Positions 36,146-46,458 of a DNA stretch of 64,000 bases are shown piece by piece; position 1 is the first letter of the stretch; every line of letters begins with the position of its first letter. Made by a program: the position numbers and the translations under genes. Source of the DNA: Rhizobium sp. NRK18 (GTDB lineage Bacteria > Pseudomonadota > Alphaproteobacteria > Rhizobiales > Rhizobiaceae). A model generated the notes under the pieces. The model saw only the letters and a program-made list of their open reading frames with translations, was not told the origin of the DNA and made no database searches. The stretch spans positions 2,633,681-2,697,680 of the forward strand of contig NZ_JANFMV010000001.1 in the NCBI RefSeq assembly GCF_024385575.1, in the 5' to 3' direction.

Positions 36146-38502
36146 TGGCGGCTAGGGACCGCAGACATTGGGGAAAGCTGGGGGCTATCCTTCTCACCAC
36201 CACCGCGCTTACAGCGAATCCGGTTGTGGCGACGAGTGCCTATTCCCAGACGTCTTCTGCGCAGAATGCAGGCACCGAGCTTGTTTCCGCGAAGATTCCG
36301 GAGGGATCGAAACTCCTCCTTTCCGCCAATGAGCTGATTTACGACAGAGACAACGACCGCGTGATCGTTCGCGGCGCGGTGCAAATCTATTACGGCGGCT
36401 ACAAGATGGTCGCCCGCGAAGTCGAATACAACCAGAAGAACGGCCGCCTGATCGCGACCGGCGGCATCGAGCTCGTCGAGCCCGGCGGCAACCGCGTCTA
36501 TGCCGACAAGATGGACATCACCGACGATTTCGCCAACGGCTTCGTCAACGCGTTGCGCGTGGAAACGACGGACAATACGCGACTGGCGGCGGAGACGGCC
36601 GAACGCGTCAACGGCAAGGTGTCGATCCTTCACAAGGGCATCTATACTGCCTGCCTGCCCTGCGAGAGCGATCCGAGCAAACCACCGATCTGGCAGATCA
36701 AGGCAGAACGGGTCGTCCAGAACGGCGAGACGCACACGATCCGACTGGAAAAGGCCAAGTTCGAACTCTTTGGCCACCCGATCGCCTTCTTCCCGTCGAT
36801 CGAGGTTCCTGACAATACGGTCAAACGGAAGTCCGGCTTCCTGTTCCCGTCGATGAGCACGTCGCAAAATCTAGGTTTCGGCGTCAAGGTTCCCTATTAC
36901 TGGGCGATTGCGCCCGACCGGGACATGACGGTCAACGCAACCGGTTATACCAATCAGGGCTTCCTGCTGGACGCCGAATATCGTCAGCGGTTCGAGAACG
37001 GCACGCATGTGTTCCGCTTTGCGGGCATCGACCAGATGCACCCCGGCAGTTTCTCCGCCGATACGAGCGATTCGGAGCACGATTTCCGCGGAATGGTGGC
37101 CTCGAAGGGCGAATTCAAGATCAATCCCCGCTGGACCTTCGGCTGGGACGCCATGCTGCAGAGCGACAACAACTTCGCCAAGACCTATGGCCTCGACAAC
37201 CTCGACAGCACGGTCCACACGAACAAGGTTTATCTTGAAGGGATCGGCCAGCGGAATTCCTTCGAGGCAAACGCATACTACTTCGACGTCCAGGACGCCG
37301 ATACGGATAGCGTTGCCGAAAAGAAGCAGGCTATTGCCGGACCGATCATCGACTACAGTTACATCGCTCCCGAGTCCGTTGCAGGCGGAGAGCTTTCGCT
37401 TGACGCGAACTACACGCACCTGACGCGGTCCAGTTCGGACTTCTATAGCGTGGCCGGGCGTGACCGTTTCCGCGGCCTCAGCGGCGATTACAACCGCTTG
37501 TCCGCCGAACTGGAATGGCAGCGCACCTTCACGACGCCGCAGGGCCTTTTGCTGACGCCGATCGCGGCCGCACGTGGTGACGCCTTCAACGTCGACATGT
37601 CCGACCCTAACGCCCTTGGAACCTACAGTGGTGACTGGCAGGGCAATGGTGCCTCGACGAGAGGCATGGTCACAGCCGGGCTGGAAGCCCGCTATCCGAT
37701 CCTGATCTCGACGCAGAACAGTTCGCACGTCCTCGAGCCGATTGCGCAGATATTCATTCGTCCGAACGAGCAGATGATCGGCGGACTGCCGAACGAGGAT
37801 GCGCAGAGCTTCGTCTTCGACGCGACCAACCTGTTCGAACGCGACAAATTCTCCGGCTATGACCGTATTGAAGGCGGCACCCGCGCCAATGTCGGCTTCC
37901 GCTACACCGGCACGTTCGACGCCGGCTACTCGATCCGGAGCATATTCGGCCAGTCCTATCAGCTTGCTGGCACGAACTCCTTCGGCTCCGAGGATCTGGT
38001 CGGGGCGGGCCGGGACTCAGGTCTTGAAAGCACCGCATCCGACTTTGTCGGCATGCTTGCAGTGGATCTGCCAACCGGTCTTTCTCTGTCGACGGGGTAT
38101 CGTCTCGACGAGAAGAGCCTGGACCTGCGCCGTGCCGATGCATCGCTGAGCTACCGCAGCGACCGCTGGCAGTCCGATCTGACGTATACCCATATCACTG
38201 CACAGCCAGATTACGGGTTTGACCGGGATCAGGACGAGTTGCAGGCAGCCGGTGCGCTCAAGATCAACGACCGCTGGTCGGTCTTCGGTTCGCTGACCTG
38301 GGACATCAACGAGAACGCGCTGAGCCGCCGCGGCGTCGGGGTCACCTACGCGGACGAATGCACCGAATTTTCGCTCGTCTATTACGACAAGCGCGACACG
38401 GACAATGAATCGGCGGTGGACTGGTCCATCGGGGCCCGCCTCGTGTTCAGGACACTCGGCGACGTCTCGCTCGGCAGTACGAAGCTGACCGGTTTCGACT
38501 GA
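36145..38502 (+). CDS. lptD: LPS-assembly outer-membrane protein LptD
   Basis: A 785-residue outer-membrane translocon that inserts LPS into the outer leaflet with LptE. Start: GTG overlapping the lptG stop (TAGTG) with a strong ribosome site; an ATG further upstream lies inside lptG. Order: hydrophobic signal (GAILLTTTALTAN), an OstA/LptA-like beta-taco (about 50-200), then a large beta-barrel. Cysteines occur as CLPC near residue 172 and in DECTEFSLVYYDKRD near the end, consistent with the N- to C-domain disulfides of LptD. Length is normal for the family. Confidence 0.96.
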   Translation: MAARDRRHWGKLGAILLTTTALTANPVVATSAYSQTSSAQNAGTELVSAKIPEGSKLLLSANELIYDRDNDRVIVRGAVQIYYGGYKMVAREVEYNQKNGRLIATGGIELVEPGGNRVYADKMDITDDFANGFVNALRVETTDNTRLAAETAERVNGKVSILHKGIYTACLPCESDPSKPPIWQIKAERVVQNGETHTIRLEKAKFELFGHPIAFFPSIEVPDNTVKRKSGFLFPSMSTSQNLGFGVKVPYYWAIAPDRDMTVNATGYTNQGFLLDAEYRQRFENGTHVFRFAGIDQMHPGSFSADTSDSEHDFRGMVASKGEFKINPRWTFGWDAMLQSDNNFAKTYGLDNLDSTVHTNKVYLEGIGQRNSFEANAYYFDVQDADTDSVAEKKQAIAGPIIDYSYIAPESVAGGELSLDANYTHLTRSSSDFYSVAGRDRFRGLSGDYNRLSAELEWQRTFTTPQGLLLTPIAAARGDAFNVDMSDPNALGTYSGDWQGNGASTRGMVTAGLEARYPILISTQNSSHVLEPIAQIFIRPNEQMIGGLPNEDAQSFVFDATNLFERDKFSGYDRIEGGTRANVGFRYTGTFDAGYSIRSIFGQSYQLAGTNSFGSEDLVGAGRDSGLESTASDFVGMLAVDLPTGLSLSTGYRLDEKSLDLRRADASLSYRSDRWQSDLTYTHITAQPDYGFDRDQDELQAAGALKINDRWSVFGSLTWDINENALSRRGVGVTYADECTEFSLVYYDKRDTDNESAVDWSIGARLVFRTLGDVSLGSTKLTGFD

Positions 38503-38663
38503 CAGGACGCGCCTGCGTCAAATGACCTCTGCCGGGCAGTTTCCCGGCCGAGGCTCCTGTAATGTCATCGTTTTGCCGCAACCATTGTACATTTCGTCTG
38601 CTCTGCTGTAGATATCCGGCAGGGATACGGTATCGGGGCAATACCGCAGGGAAAGGAACATTC
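38503..38663 (+). other. Intergenic region lptD-surA
   Basis: A 161-base spacer with one hairpin, GCCGGG-6-CCCGGC at 38531-38548, not followed by a T-tract. It may reduce readthrough or stabilise the lptD message rather than terminate it. Confidence 0.35.
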
Positions 38664-39611
38664 ATGAGATTCGTGAGACAGGCGTTTTCGGCTATGGCGC
38701 TGTCGCTGGCCGCGCTGACGCTTAGCTTCACCGTTCAATCGACGATCCGTCCTGCCTATGCGGCAAGTTCGGTGGAAGTCGTCGTCAATGACGAAGTGAT
38801 CACCAGTGGCGATGTCGCGCGCCGTGTCGCCTTCCTGAAATTGCAGCACAAGAAGGGCAATCTCAAGAAGATGGCCCTGCAGGACATGATCGACCAGGTG
38901 CTCAAGCGCCAGGAAATCCTGCGCGTCAAGATGTCGGTCAGCACTGCGGACGTCGACGCTGCCTATGAACGATTTGCCGCCGGCAACAAGATGTCGACCG
39001 CACAGCTCGACAAGATTCTCCAGCAGGCAGGCGTCGGCAAGGAACACTTTAAGGCCTATATCGCCGTGTCCATGAGCTGGGGCCGCGTCGTGCGCGCCCG
39101 CTATGGTCAGAGCGAAGGCCTGTCGCAGGACGAATTGATCCAGAAGCTGCAGGAAACGAAGCAGAAGCCGGTCACGACCGAATATGTCCTGAAGCAGATC
39201 ATCTTCGTCGTGCCCGAATCCCGTCGCAACGCCATCCTTTCCAAGCGCAAGGCGGAAGCCGAAGCGGCGCGCGCCAGGTTCCCTGGCTGCGACCAGGCCA
39301 AGGTGTTCGCGGCCACGATGCTGGACGTCGCGGTCAAGGATCTCGGCCGGTTCATGCTGCAGGAACTGCCACCGGACTGGAAGCCGCTCATCGAGAAGGC
39401 CAGCAATGGAACGACCGGTACGCGGGTAACGGACCGCGGCGTCGAATTCCTCGCCATCTGCTCCGAGCGTCAGGTTTCCGACGACAAGGCCGCCGAAGTC
39501 GTCTTCCGCGAGCAGAAGCAGGAAGCCATGAGCAAGAACAAGGGCGAAGATCCGAACGACGCAAAGTATATCGAAGAGCTGCGGAAGAAGGCCCGGATCG
39601 TCTATCCCTGA
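38664..39611 (+). CDS. surA: SurA-like periplasmic chaperone
   Basis: A 315-residue exported protein. The signal peptide (MRFVRQAFSAMALSLAALTL) ends around AYA near residue 33, then the SurA N-terminal domain begins with SSVEVVVNDEVITSGDVARRVAFLKLQ. It chaperones outer-membrane proteins, including LptD just upstream. A region at about 165-275 occupies the place of a parvulin domain but shows no clear parvulin signature (no GG.LGW.....L), so peptidyl-prolyl isomerase activity is doubtful. Confidence 0.88.
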   Translation: MRFVRQAFSAMALSLAALTLSFTVQSTIRPAYAASSVEVVVNDEVITSGDVARRVAFLKLQHKKGNLKKMALQDMIDQVLKRQEILRVKMSVSTADVDAAYERFAAGNKMSTAQLDKILQQAGVGKEHFKAYIAVSMSWGRVVRARYGQSEGLSQDELIQKLQETKQKPVTTEYVLKQIIFVVPESRRNAILSKRKAEAEAARARFPGCDQAKVFAATMLDVAVKDLGRFMLQELPPDWKPLIEKASNGTTGTRVTDRGVEFLAICSERQVSDDKAAEVVFREQKQEAMSKNKGEDPNDAKYIEELRKKARIVYP

Positions 39612-39629
39612 CGACCGGTGTCCCTCTCC

Positions 39630-40655
39630 ATGTCTCACCCTACCCCACTTGCCCTGACGCAGGGCGATCCGGCCGGAATTGGGCCGGATATCGCCTTGTC
39701 GGCATATATCTCGCGCGACAGCCTGGGATTGCCGCCTTTTCTCTATATCGGCGATCCGGATGTGTTGGGCGCGCGTGCCGCAAGCCTTGGCATCCGCGTC
39801 GAGATCGCTGAGACCGATGCGTCCGGCGCGATCTCTGCCTTCCCCAATGCCCTGCCCGTCATGCCGGTTCAAGCCGGCGCAAACGTGACGCCCGGCGTTC
39901 CCGACAGCAGCACCGCCAAAGGCACGATCGCGGCCATCGAAACGGCGGTCTCGCTGGTAAGGGACGGACGGGCCGGCGCCGTCGTCACCAACCCCATCGC
40001 CAAATCGGTCCTTTATGCAGCCGGCTTTGCCTTTCCGGGGCATACGGAATTCCTTGCGCACCTTTCCGGGCTGACCGTTTCCGGCGAAGCCTATCGGCCG
40101 GTGATGATGTTGGCCGGTCCGCGGCTGAAAGCCGTTCCGGTGACCATCCACATTCCGTTGAAGGACGTCCCGGAAGCGCTGACGACCGAACTCATCGTCG
40201 ACACGTGCCGGATCATCGACCATGACATGAAAACGCGTTTTGCGGTGTCAGCGCCGCGCCTGGCGCTTTCTGGTCTCAATCCGCATGCCGGAGAGGACGG
40301 CGCGCTCGGGAAAGAAGACGCTGCCGTCATCCGGCCCGCGATCGACGCCCTGCGCGCCGCCGGCATCGATGCCATTGGGCCCCTGCCCGCCGACACCATG
40401 TTCCATGACAGAGCGCGCGAGGGCTACGATGTCGCCGTGTGCATGTATCACGACCAGGCGCTGATCCCGGCAAAGGCGCTCGGCTTCGACGACAGCGTCA
40501 ATGTCACGCTCGGATTGCCTTTCATTCGCACATCGCCTGATCACGGGACGGCGTTTTCGCTGGCCGGCAAGGGTGTCGCCCGCCCGGACAGCCTGATTGC
40601 GGCGATCCGGCTTGCCGGAGAACTCGCCGGGCACGCTTCAAAGGCCTCAGCGTAA
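39630..40655 (+). CDS. pdxA: 4-hydroxythreonine-4-phosphate dehydrogenase
   Basis: A 341-residue NAD-dependent metal enzyme of pyridoxal-phosphate synthesis. Start: ATG at [20 protein letters not shown]; a GTG 12 bases upstream is the alternative and neither has a clear ribosome site. Metal ligands and signature are seen in FPGHTEFLA and [16 protein letters not shown], with the closing TSPDHGTAF. The stop overlaps the rsmA ATG (TAATG). The grouping surA-pdxA-rsmA is the classical gammaproteobacterial order as well. Confidence 0.95.
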   Translation: MSHPTPLALTQGDPAGIGPDIALSAYISRDSLGLPPFLYIGDPDVLGARAASLGIRVEIAETDASGAISAFPNALPVMPVQAGANVTPGVPDSSTAKGTIAAIETAVSLVRDGRAGAVVTNPIAKSVLYAAGFAFPGHTEFLAHLSGLTVSGEAYRPVMMLAGPRLKAVPVTIHIPLKDVPEALTTELIVDTCRIIDHDMKTRFAVSAPRLALSGLNPHAGEDGALGKEDAAVIRPAIDALRAAGIDAIGPLPADTMFHDRAREGYDVAVCMYHDQALIPAKALGFDDSVNVTLGLPFIRTSPDHGTAFSLAGKGVARPDSLIAAIRLAGELAGHASKASA

Positions 40656-41482
40656 TGGCGGCGCTCGACGGCCTCCCGCCTCTGCGCGACGTCATCCGCA
40701 CCCACGGGCTCGACGCGAAGAAGGCGCTCGGACAGAACTTCCTGCTCGACCTCAACATCACCCAGAAGGTGGCACGCACCGCCGGGCCTCTTGCAGGCAT
40801 GACGGTGATCGAGGTCGGCCCCGGTCCCGGAGGCCTGACCCGGGCCATCCTGGCGCTCGGTGCCGAGAAGGTCATCGCGATCGAACGCGATCCGCGCTGC
40901 CTGCCGGCGCTGGCCGAGATCGGCGAACACTATCCCGGCAAGCTGACGGTCATCGAGGCGGATGCGCTGAAGGTGGATTTCGCGTCGCTTGCGGACGGCG
41001 CGCCGACTCGGATCATCGCCAACCTGCCCTACAATGTCGGCACTCAGCTGCTGGTCAACTGGCTGCTGCCGAGCGAGTGGCCGCCCTTCTGGCAATCGAT
41101 GACGCTGATGTTCCAGAAGGAAGTCGGCCAGCGCATCGTCGCCCAGGAAGGCGACAATCATTATGGCCGGCTCGGCGTGCTGTGCGGCTGGCGTACGGAT
41201 GCGCACATGATGTTCGACCTGCCTCCCCAGGCCTTCACACCGCCGCCGAAGGTGACGTCCACCGTCGTCCACCTGACGCCGATCGCGTCGCCGATTGCCT
41301 GCGAGGCCGCGGCACTGGAAAAGGTGACCCATGCGGCCTTCGGGCAACGCCGCAAGATGCTGCGCCAGAGCGTTAAATCGCTGGGTGGAGAGGCCCTGTT
41401 GAAACAGGCCGATATCGATCCGTCGCGGCGTGCCGAAACGCTGAGCGTCGAGGAATTTTGCCGCCTGGCAAACTGCCTGTAG
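40655..41482 (+). CDS. rsmA: 16S rRNA dimethyladenosine transferase
   Basis: A 275-residue SAM-dependent methyltransferase (KsgA) that dimethylates A1518 and A1519 of 16S rRNA, a checkpoint of 30S maturation. Visible: [11 protein letters not shown] near the start, SAM motif [16 protein letters not shown] at about 50-65, catalytic NLPYNVGTQ near 123-131, and the C-terminal helical domain with QRRKMLRQS. It starts one base inside pdxA. Confidence 0.97.
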   Translation: MAALDGLPPLRDVIRTHGLDAKKALGQNFLLDLNITQKVARTAGPLAGMTVIEVGPGPGGLTRAILALGAEKVIAIERDPRCLPALAEIGEHYPGKLTVIEADALKVDFASLADGAPTRIIANLPYNVGTQLLVNWLLPSEWPPFWQSMTLMFQKEVGQRIVAQEGDNHYGRLGVLCGWRTDAHMMFDLPPQAFTPPPKVTSTVVHLTPIASPIACEAAALEKVTHAAFGQRRKMLRQSVKSLGGEALLKQADIDPSRRAETLSVEEFCRLANCL

Positions 41483-41542
41483 CGGCTGACAATCCGAGTC
41501 AGGGGACGGCGCGATGCGCCTGATCTAAAAGGGGAAAGGCGG

Positions 41543-42202
41543 TCAGCGCCGCGTTTCCTCCATCAGCGCATTGACGAATTCGAACAGGCCCGGCCGGCGA
41601 TCACGGCGCAGACGCTCTGCCGAAACGATCGACTTCAGCGAGCTGAAGGCGCGGTCGAGATCGTCATTGACGATGACATAGTCATATTCCCGCCAATGCT
41701 CGATTTCCGCCCGGGCGTTGGCAAGCCGCGTCTGGATGACCTCTTCCGTGTCCTCGGCGCGGCGATGCAGCCGCGCCTGCAGCTCGTCGATCGACGGCGG
41801 CAGGATGAAGATCGACACGACATCGGCCGACATCTTTTCCTGCAGCTGCTGGGCGCCCTGCCAGTCGATGTCGAACAGCATGTCGCGGCCCTCGGCCATC
41901 GCCGTCTCGACCGGCTCGCGCGGCGTACCATAGAAATTGCCGTGCACTTCCGCCCATTCCAGAAGCGCATCCGTGTCACGCATGCGCTCGAATTCGCGGA
42001 TGGAGATGAAATGGTAATGCACCCCTTCGATCTCGCTCGGACGACGCTTGCGGGTGGTGACGCTCACGGACAGGCCGATCGCCTTGTCCGCCTCCAGCAC
42101 ATTGCGGGCGATCGTCGACTTGCCGGCGCCGGACGGCGACGAAATGACGAGCATCAGCCCGCGGCGCTTGATGTTGCCTGCGATCTCTGCCGCATTTGCC
42201 AT
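41543..42202 (-). CDS. gmk: Guanylate kinase
   Basis: A 219-residue GMP kinase. The P-loop [10 protein letters not shown] lies at residues 20-29 and the GMP-binding [15 protein letters not shown] near 60-74. It is the last gene of the minus-strand cluster and converges on rsmA. Length is slightly above E. coli Gmk because of a 16-residue N-terminal extension. Confidence 0.97.
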   Translation of the reverse strand: MANAAEIAGNIKRRGLMLVISSPSGAGKSTIARNVLEADKAIGLSVSVTTRKRRPSEIEGVHYHFISIREFERMRDTDALLEWAEVHGNFYGTPREPVETAMAEGRDMLFDIDWQGAQQLQEKMSADVVSIFILPPSIDELQARLHRRAEDTEEVIQTRLANARAEIEHWREYDYVIVNDDLDRAFSSLKSIVSAERLRRDRRPGLFEFVNALMEETRR

Positions 42203-42210
42203 TGTTCGAG

Positions 42211-43098
42211 TTACTCCAGGTTCTGTATCTGCTCGCGGAACTGGTCGATGACGACCTTCAGTTCGATGCCGGCGGCGGTGACCGCAGCGGAATTTGACTT
42301 GGAGCAGATGGTATTCGATTCGCGGTTAAATTCCTGTGCGAGAAAATCGAGCTTGCGACCCACCGGTCCGCCTTCGGCCAAAAGCTCGCGGGCGGCGACG
42401 ACATGGGACTTGAGTCGGTCTAGTTCCTCGCGGATATCGGCCTTGGTGGCCAGCATGGCGGCTTCGGCATAGAGACGATCGCTGTCGAGCGACGGGCCGG
42501 CCTCCATCAACGTCTGCAGCTGTTGCGAGAGCTTCCTGACGATTTCCTGCGGGCTGCGGGCCGGGTCGGCTTCGATCATGTCGGCAAGCGTAGCGATCTT
42601 CGTCAGCTGCGCTTCGAAGAGGTCGGCAAGAGACGTCCCTTCCCGCTCGCGCATCGCCTGCAGTCGCTCGAATGCCACCCGCGCGCTGTCAAGGACTGCT
42701 CGGTCGAGTTCGGCAATGGCTTCCTCGCTGTCTTCGCTTTCACGGAAATCGACGAGGCCGCGGATCGACAGCAGCGTGTCGAGCTGCAACGGTGCCGTGT
42801 CGACCAGATCGCCGAGCTCATCCCTGAGCCTCAGCACCGCATCGAACGCATCGCGATTGAGAACCGCCTGCATGCCGGCACTTTCGGCCGTCAGCGTCAA
42901 GGCTGCCTGAATGTTGCCGCGGCTGACGCGCTCCGACGCAATGCGGCGAAGCTCACCCTCCAGCCGCTCCATGCCGTTCGGCAGTCGAAAACGGATATCG
43001 AGCCCCTTGCCGTTGACCGATCTCAGTTCCCAGCTCCAGCGGTAGCGCCCGACGGCCCCCTCGCTGCGGGCAAAGCCCGTCATCGATTGCAATGGCAT
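42211..43098 (-). CDS. YicC-family endoribonuclease
   Basis: A 295-residue protein matching the YicC-like family: the start [12 protein letters not shown] and the C-terminal domain with EFNREANTICSK-like sequence ([16 protein letters not shown]) and [17 protein letters not shown]. In E. coli, YicC has been reported to be an RNase acting on the sRNA RyhB; the activity here is inferred by family. It sits eight bases before gmk, so they are probably co-transcribed, as in many proteobacteria. Confidence 0.9.
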   Translation of the reverse strand: MPLQSMTGFARSEGAVGRYRWSWELRSVNGKGLDIRFRLPNGMERLEGELRRIASERVSRGNIQAALTLTAESAGMQAVLNRDAFDAVLRLRDELGDLVDTAPLQLDTLLSIRGLVDFRESEDSEEAIAELDRAVLDSARVAFERLQAMREREGTSLADLFEAQLTKIATLADMIEADPARSPQEIVRKLSQQLQTLMEAGPSLDSDRLYAEAAMLATKADIREELDRLKSHVVAARELLAEGGPVGRKLDFLAQEFNRESNTICSKSNSAAVTAAGIELKVVIDQFREQIQNLE

Positions 43099-43134
43099 GT
43101 CGCGTCCCCTTTCGCCCGCGCGCCCGACCGGCGC

Positions 43135-44325
43135 TTACTGGCCCGTCGTATCCGCTGCGTCGCCGTTGGCCTGCTCGGCCTCTTCCTTCAGCTTGTTTTC
43201 CTCGACCTTGCGCCAACGCCTGACATTGGCGTTGTGCTCTTCGAGCGTCGCGGCAAAGACATGGCCGCCGGTGCCGTCGGCAACGAAATAGAGGTCGCTC
43301 GTCTTCCAGGGATTGGCGACGGCCTCGAGGGCAGCCCTGCCCGGATTGGCGATCGGCGTCGGCGGCAGGCCCTTGATGATGTAGGTGTTGTAAGGCGTGC
43401 TCTTCTTCAGGTCGGACTGGTAGATAGGCCGGTCGGACGGTTTGCCCTCGCCACCGAAAAGACCGTAGATGATCGTCGGATCGGACTGCAGTCGCATGCC
43501 CTTCTGCAGCCGGTTGATAAAGACGGACGCCACATGCGGGCGCTCGTCGGCGCGGCCGGTCTCCTTCTCGACGATCGAGGCGAGGATGACCAGTTCTTCC
43601 TTCGTCTTGATCGGCAGGTCGGGATCACGGTGGCTCCAGACATCATCCACCAGCCGGGTCTGTGCCGCCCGCATCTGGGCGACGATCTCTTCGCGGGACG
43701 TGGCCTTCGAGAACTTGTAGGTGTCCGGCATCAGGCTGCCTTCCGGCGGCAGGATCGCCGGCAGATCGCCGGTCAGCGTCTCGTCGGCTCTCAGCCGGTC
43801 GAACATCTGCGCCACGGTCAGGCCTTCCGGGAAGGAAATCGAGTAGAGGATGGACTTGCCGGACTTCAGCAGTTCCATGACTTCCATCATCGAATCATGT
43901 GCCTTGATCTCGTACTCACCCGCCTTCAGCGTGCTGCCGTCGCGCAGATGCGTCGCGGTCACATAACGGAAGATGCGGGCATCCTCGACGATCCCCTTGC
44001 GCTCCAGGTCGCGGGCGATTTCGGCGAGGCCGGCGCCGTTGCGAACGCTGAACGTGGTGTTGACCGCCAGCGGACCCGGCTGTTCGAAAGTGGAAATCAC
44101 ATAATAGAAGACCGCCACGCCCGCGATGCAGAGAATGACCATCATCGACATGACGAAATTCAGGAAGATGACGAACTGGCTGCGCGCCTTCTTGGAACGC
44201 TTCTGGACTTCCGGCACCTTTTCGGGGCGCAACGCATCGGATGGCGACTTGGGAATGAAGGGTTCCCTTGGTGTTTGTCCGCCCCGCCCGTAACCGGAGC
44301 CGGAATTTCCGTAACCGTCACTCAT
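43135..44325 (-). CDS. mltG: Endolytic murein transglycosylase
   Basis: A 396-residue membrane-anchored YceG/MltG enzyme that cuts nascent glycan strands and helps set strand length. The cytoplasmic N-terminus (about 50 residues, Gly-rich) is followed by a membrane segment (VIFLNFVMSMMVILCIAGVAV). The LysM-like subdomain and the catalytic domain with ILASIVEKETG (catalytic Glu) at about 260 follow. The C-terminal tail is charged. It follows fabF on the minus strand, a gene order typical of this cluster. Confidence 0.95.
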   Translation of the reverse strand: MSDGYGNSGSGYGRGGQTPREPFIPKSPSDALRPEKVPEVQKRSKKARSQFVIFLNFVMSMMVILCIAGVAVFYYVISTFEQPGPLAVNTTFSVRNGAGLAEIARDLERKGIVEDARIFRYVTATHLRDGSTLKAGEYEIKAHDSMMEVMELLKSGKSILYSISFPEGLTVAQMFDRLRADETLTGDLPAILPPEGSLMPDTYKFSKATSREEIVAQMRAAQTRLVDDVWSHRDPDLPIKTKEELVILASIVEKETGRADERPHVASVFINRLQKGMRLQSDPTIIYGLFGGEGKPSDRPIYQSDLKKSTPYNTYIIKGLPPTPIANPGRAALEAVANPWKTSDLYFVADGTGGHVFAATLEEHNANVRRWRKVEENKLKEEAEQANGDAADTTGQ

Positions 44326-44444
44326 CCGTCCATCCTCGATTGGCCAGGCAGGCCAGCGCCCCCATGACTTCCACTATCGTAATGTCCGCGATTGCGGCAA
44401 AAAAGACGTATCGGGGAGGCGCTGACGCTCCTCCCCAGAATTCG

Positions 44445-45707
44445 TCACGCTTCGTAACGACGCAGAACCAGCGAAGCGTTGGTGCCGCCGAAGCCGAAGG
44501 AATTCGACAGGGCGACGTTGATCTCCCGCTTGCGGGCCTTGTGCGGCACGAGATCGATTGCGGTCTCGACCTCGGGATTGTCGAGGTTCAAGGTCGGCGG
44601 CGCGACGTTGTCGCGGATTGCCAGCGCCGAGAAGATCGCCTCGATCGCACCGGCCGCACCGAGCAGGTGGCCGGTCGCCGACTTCGTCGACGACATCGAG
44701 ATCTTCGACGCGTGTTCACCGACGAGGCGCTCGACGGCGCCGAGTTCGATGGTGTCGGCCATGGTCGAGGTGCCGTGTGCATTCACATAGTCGATATCGG
44801 CGGCCGACAGACCGGCGCGCTTCAGCGCCATCGTCATGCAGCGGAACGCGCCGTCGCCGTCCTCGCTCGGCGCGGTGATGTGATAGGCGTCGCCGGACAG
44901 ACCGTAACCGATGACTTCGGCATAGATCTTGGCGCCACGTGCCTTGGCGTGCTCGAGCTCTTCGAGGACGACGATGCCGGCGCCCTCACCCATGACGAAA
45001 CCGTCGCGGTCGCGATCATAGGGACGCGACGCCTTTTGCGGATCGTCATTGAACTGTGTCGACAGCGCCTTGCAGGCGGCGAAGCCGGCGAGCGAAATCC
45101 GGCAGATCGGCGATTCCGCGCCACCGGCGACCATGACCTCGGCGTCACCGAGAGCGATCATGCGGGCGGCATCGCCGATCGCATGCGCGCCGGTCGAGCA
45201 GGCGGTGACGACCGCATGGTTCGGGCCGCGCAGCTTGTGGCGGATCGAGACCTGGCCGGAAACCAGGTTGATCAGCCGGCCGGGAATGAAGAAAGGAGAG
45301 ATACGGCGGGGACCGCGGTCGCGAAGCGTGTAGCCGGCCTCGACGATGCCTTCCAGTCCGCCGATGCCGGAACCGATCAGGACGCCGGTCGAGGTCTGGT
45401 CTTCATCCGTCTCGGGATGCCAGCCGGCATCGGCAAGCGCCATGTCGGCGGCGGCCATGCCGTAGGCGATGAAGGGATCGACCTTGCGCTGTTCCTTGGG
45501 CTCCATCCAGTCATCCGGATTGTAAGCCCCTTCAACGCCGGCCTCCGTGGGAATACGGCAGGCGATCTGCGCGGGCAGATCATCGACTTCGAATTCCGTA
45601 ACCCTGCGGGCACCGTTCTGACCTGCCAGCAAACGCTGCCAGGTGATCTCGGTGCCACAACCCAAGGGGGATACCATGCCGGTCCCGGTGATAACGACAC
45701 GCCTCAT
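44445..45707 (-). CDS. fabF: 3-oxoacyl-[acyl-carrier-protein] synthase II
   Basis: A 420-residue condensing enzyme for fatty-acid elongation. The Cys-His-His triad is visible: VTACSTGAHA (Cys near 166), NAHGTST (His near 306) and GHLLGAAGA (His near 343). The ATG at MRRVVITGTGMVSPLG was preferred over an in-frame TTG three codons earlier. It is downstream of acpP across a hairpin that may reduce its expression relative to acpP. Confidence 0.97.
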   Translation of the reverse strand: MRRVVITGTGMVSPLGCGTEITWQRLLAGQNGARRVTEFEVDDLPAQIACRIPTEAGVEGAYNPDDWMEPKEQRKVDPFIAYGMAAADMALADAGWHPETDEDQTSTGVLIGSGIGGLEGIVEAGYTLRDRGPRRISPFFIPGRLINLVSGQVSIRHKLRGPNHAVVTACSTGAHAIGDAARMIALGDAEVMVAGGAESPICRISLAGFAACKALSTQFNDDPQKASRPYDRDRDGFVMGEGAGIVVLEELEHAKARGAKIYAEVIGYGLSGDAYHITAPSEDGDGAFRCMTMALKRAGLSAADIDYVNAHGTSTMADTIELGAVERLVGEHASKISMSSTKSATGHLLGAAGAIEAIFSALAIRDNVAPPTLNLDNPEVETAIDLVPHKARKREINVALSNSFGFGGTNASLVLRRYEA

Positions 45708-45885
45708 CGACTGCAACCTACCCCAATATTACCGTCTTTGTTATTGCTGCTGGGCGGCAAATCGCCTGTACCAATTACACGGACCGCTTCGCCAGCAACG
45801 GTTCAAAAGGCGCCACGCTCCGGACCGGGTCATCCCACCCGCCGCGCCGCTGGTGCGGCAGTCGCGCGCAAGGCGCATAGAATAC

Positions 45886-45912
45886 ATAGAGCGGGCGCAG
45901 GGCCCGCTCTAT
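45886..45912 (-). terminator. Terminator/attenuator between acpP and fabF
   Basis: A perfect 11-bp stem (ATAGAGCGGGC facing GCCCGCTCTAT) with a five-base loop lies 20 bases past the acpP stop codon on the minus strand. The T-tract is weak, so partial termination is likely, which would let acpP be expressed more than fabF. Confidence 0.7.
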
Positions 45913-45931
45913 CACAATCCATATCGCAGGA

Positions 45932-46168
45932 TTAGGCCTGAGCCTTCTCGATGAACTTGACGGCGTCGCCGACAGTCAGGATCGAGTCTGCGGCGTCGTC
46001 GGGAATTTCAACGCCGAATTCTTCTTCGAACGCCATAACGAGCTCAACGGTGTCGAGGGAGTCGGCACCGAGGTCGTCGATGAAGCTTGCGCCTTCGACA
46101 ACCTTGTCGGCGTCAACGCCGAGATGATCCACTACAATTTTCTTTACGCGTTCTGCGATATCGCTCAT
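45932..46168 (-). CDS. acpP: Acyl carrier protein
   Basis: A 78-residue acidic helical carrier. The phosphopantetheine serine is in [19 protein letters not shown] (Ser near 37). The start [10 protein letters not shown] is conserved; an upstream in-frame extension was rejected. Its 5' leader has a dyad GGAATGC-6-GCATTCC at 46199-46218. ACP carries growing acyl chains between FabD, FabG and FabF, all encoded around it. Confidence 0.98.
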   Translation of the reverse strand: MSDIAERVKKIVVDHLGVDADKVVEGASFIDDLGADSLDTVELVMAFEEEFGVEIPDDAADSILTVGDAVKFIEKAQA

Positions 46169-46458
46169 GTCGGTTTCCTCGACCTCTTGATCTTCACCGG
46201 AATGCCCATGAGCATTCCCTATTGCTGGAAAGCCGACCACACCTCGAAATCAAAGTGGGGCCTGCAAACTCTTTAAGACCCGGACCGCGCCAACACAAGA
46301 ACCAACCCGTTCGGAAAGCTCTCATATCTTACGCAGCGCGTCTCAGTCCCGGCCCGCTTAACACGGTTTCAGCCCGTAGCAAAGCCAGAAAATCAAACCG
46401 ATTTAGCCGCTCAACAGGGCTTTTCAGCCGTCAACGGGTCCAAACCGGCCTGAATTCG
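46169..46458 (-). promoter_or_regulatory. acpP promoter and leader region
   Basis: A 290-base gap between fabG and acpP on the minus strand. It contains the perfect dyad GGAATGC-CCATGA-GCATTCC at 46199-46218, just upstream of the ribosome site of acpP, and presumably a separate acpP promoter. I could not fix the promoter position. Confidence 0.4.
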
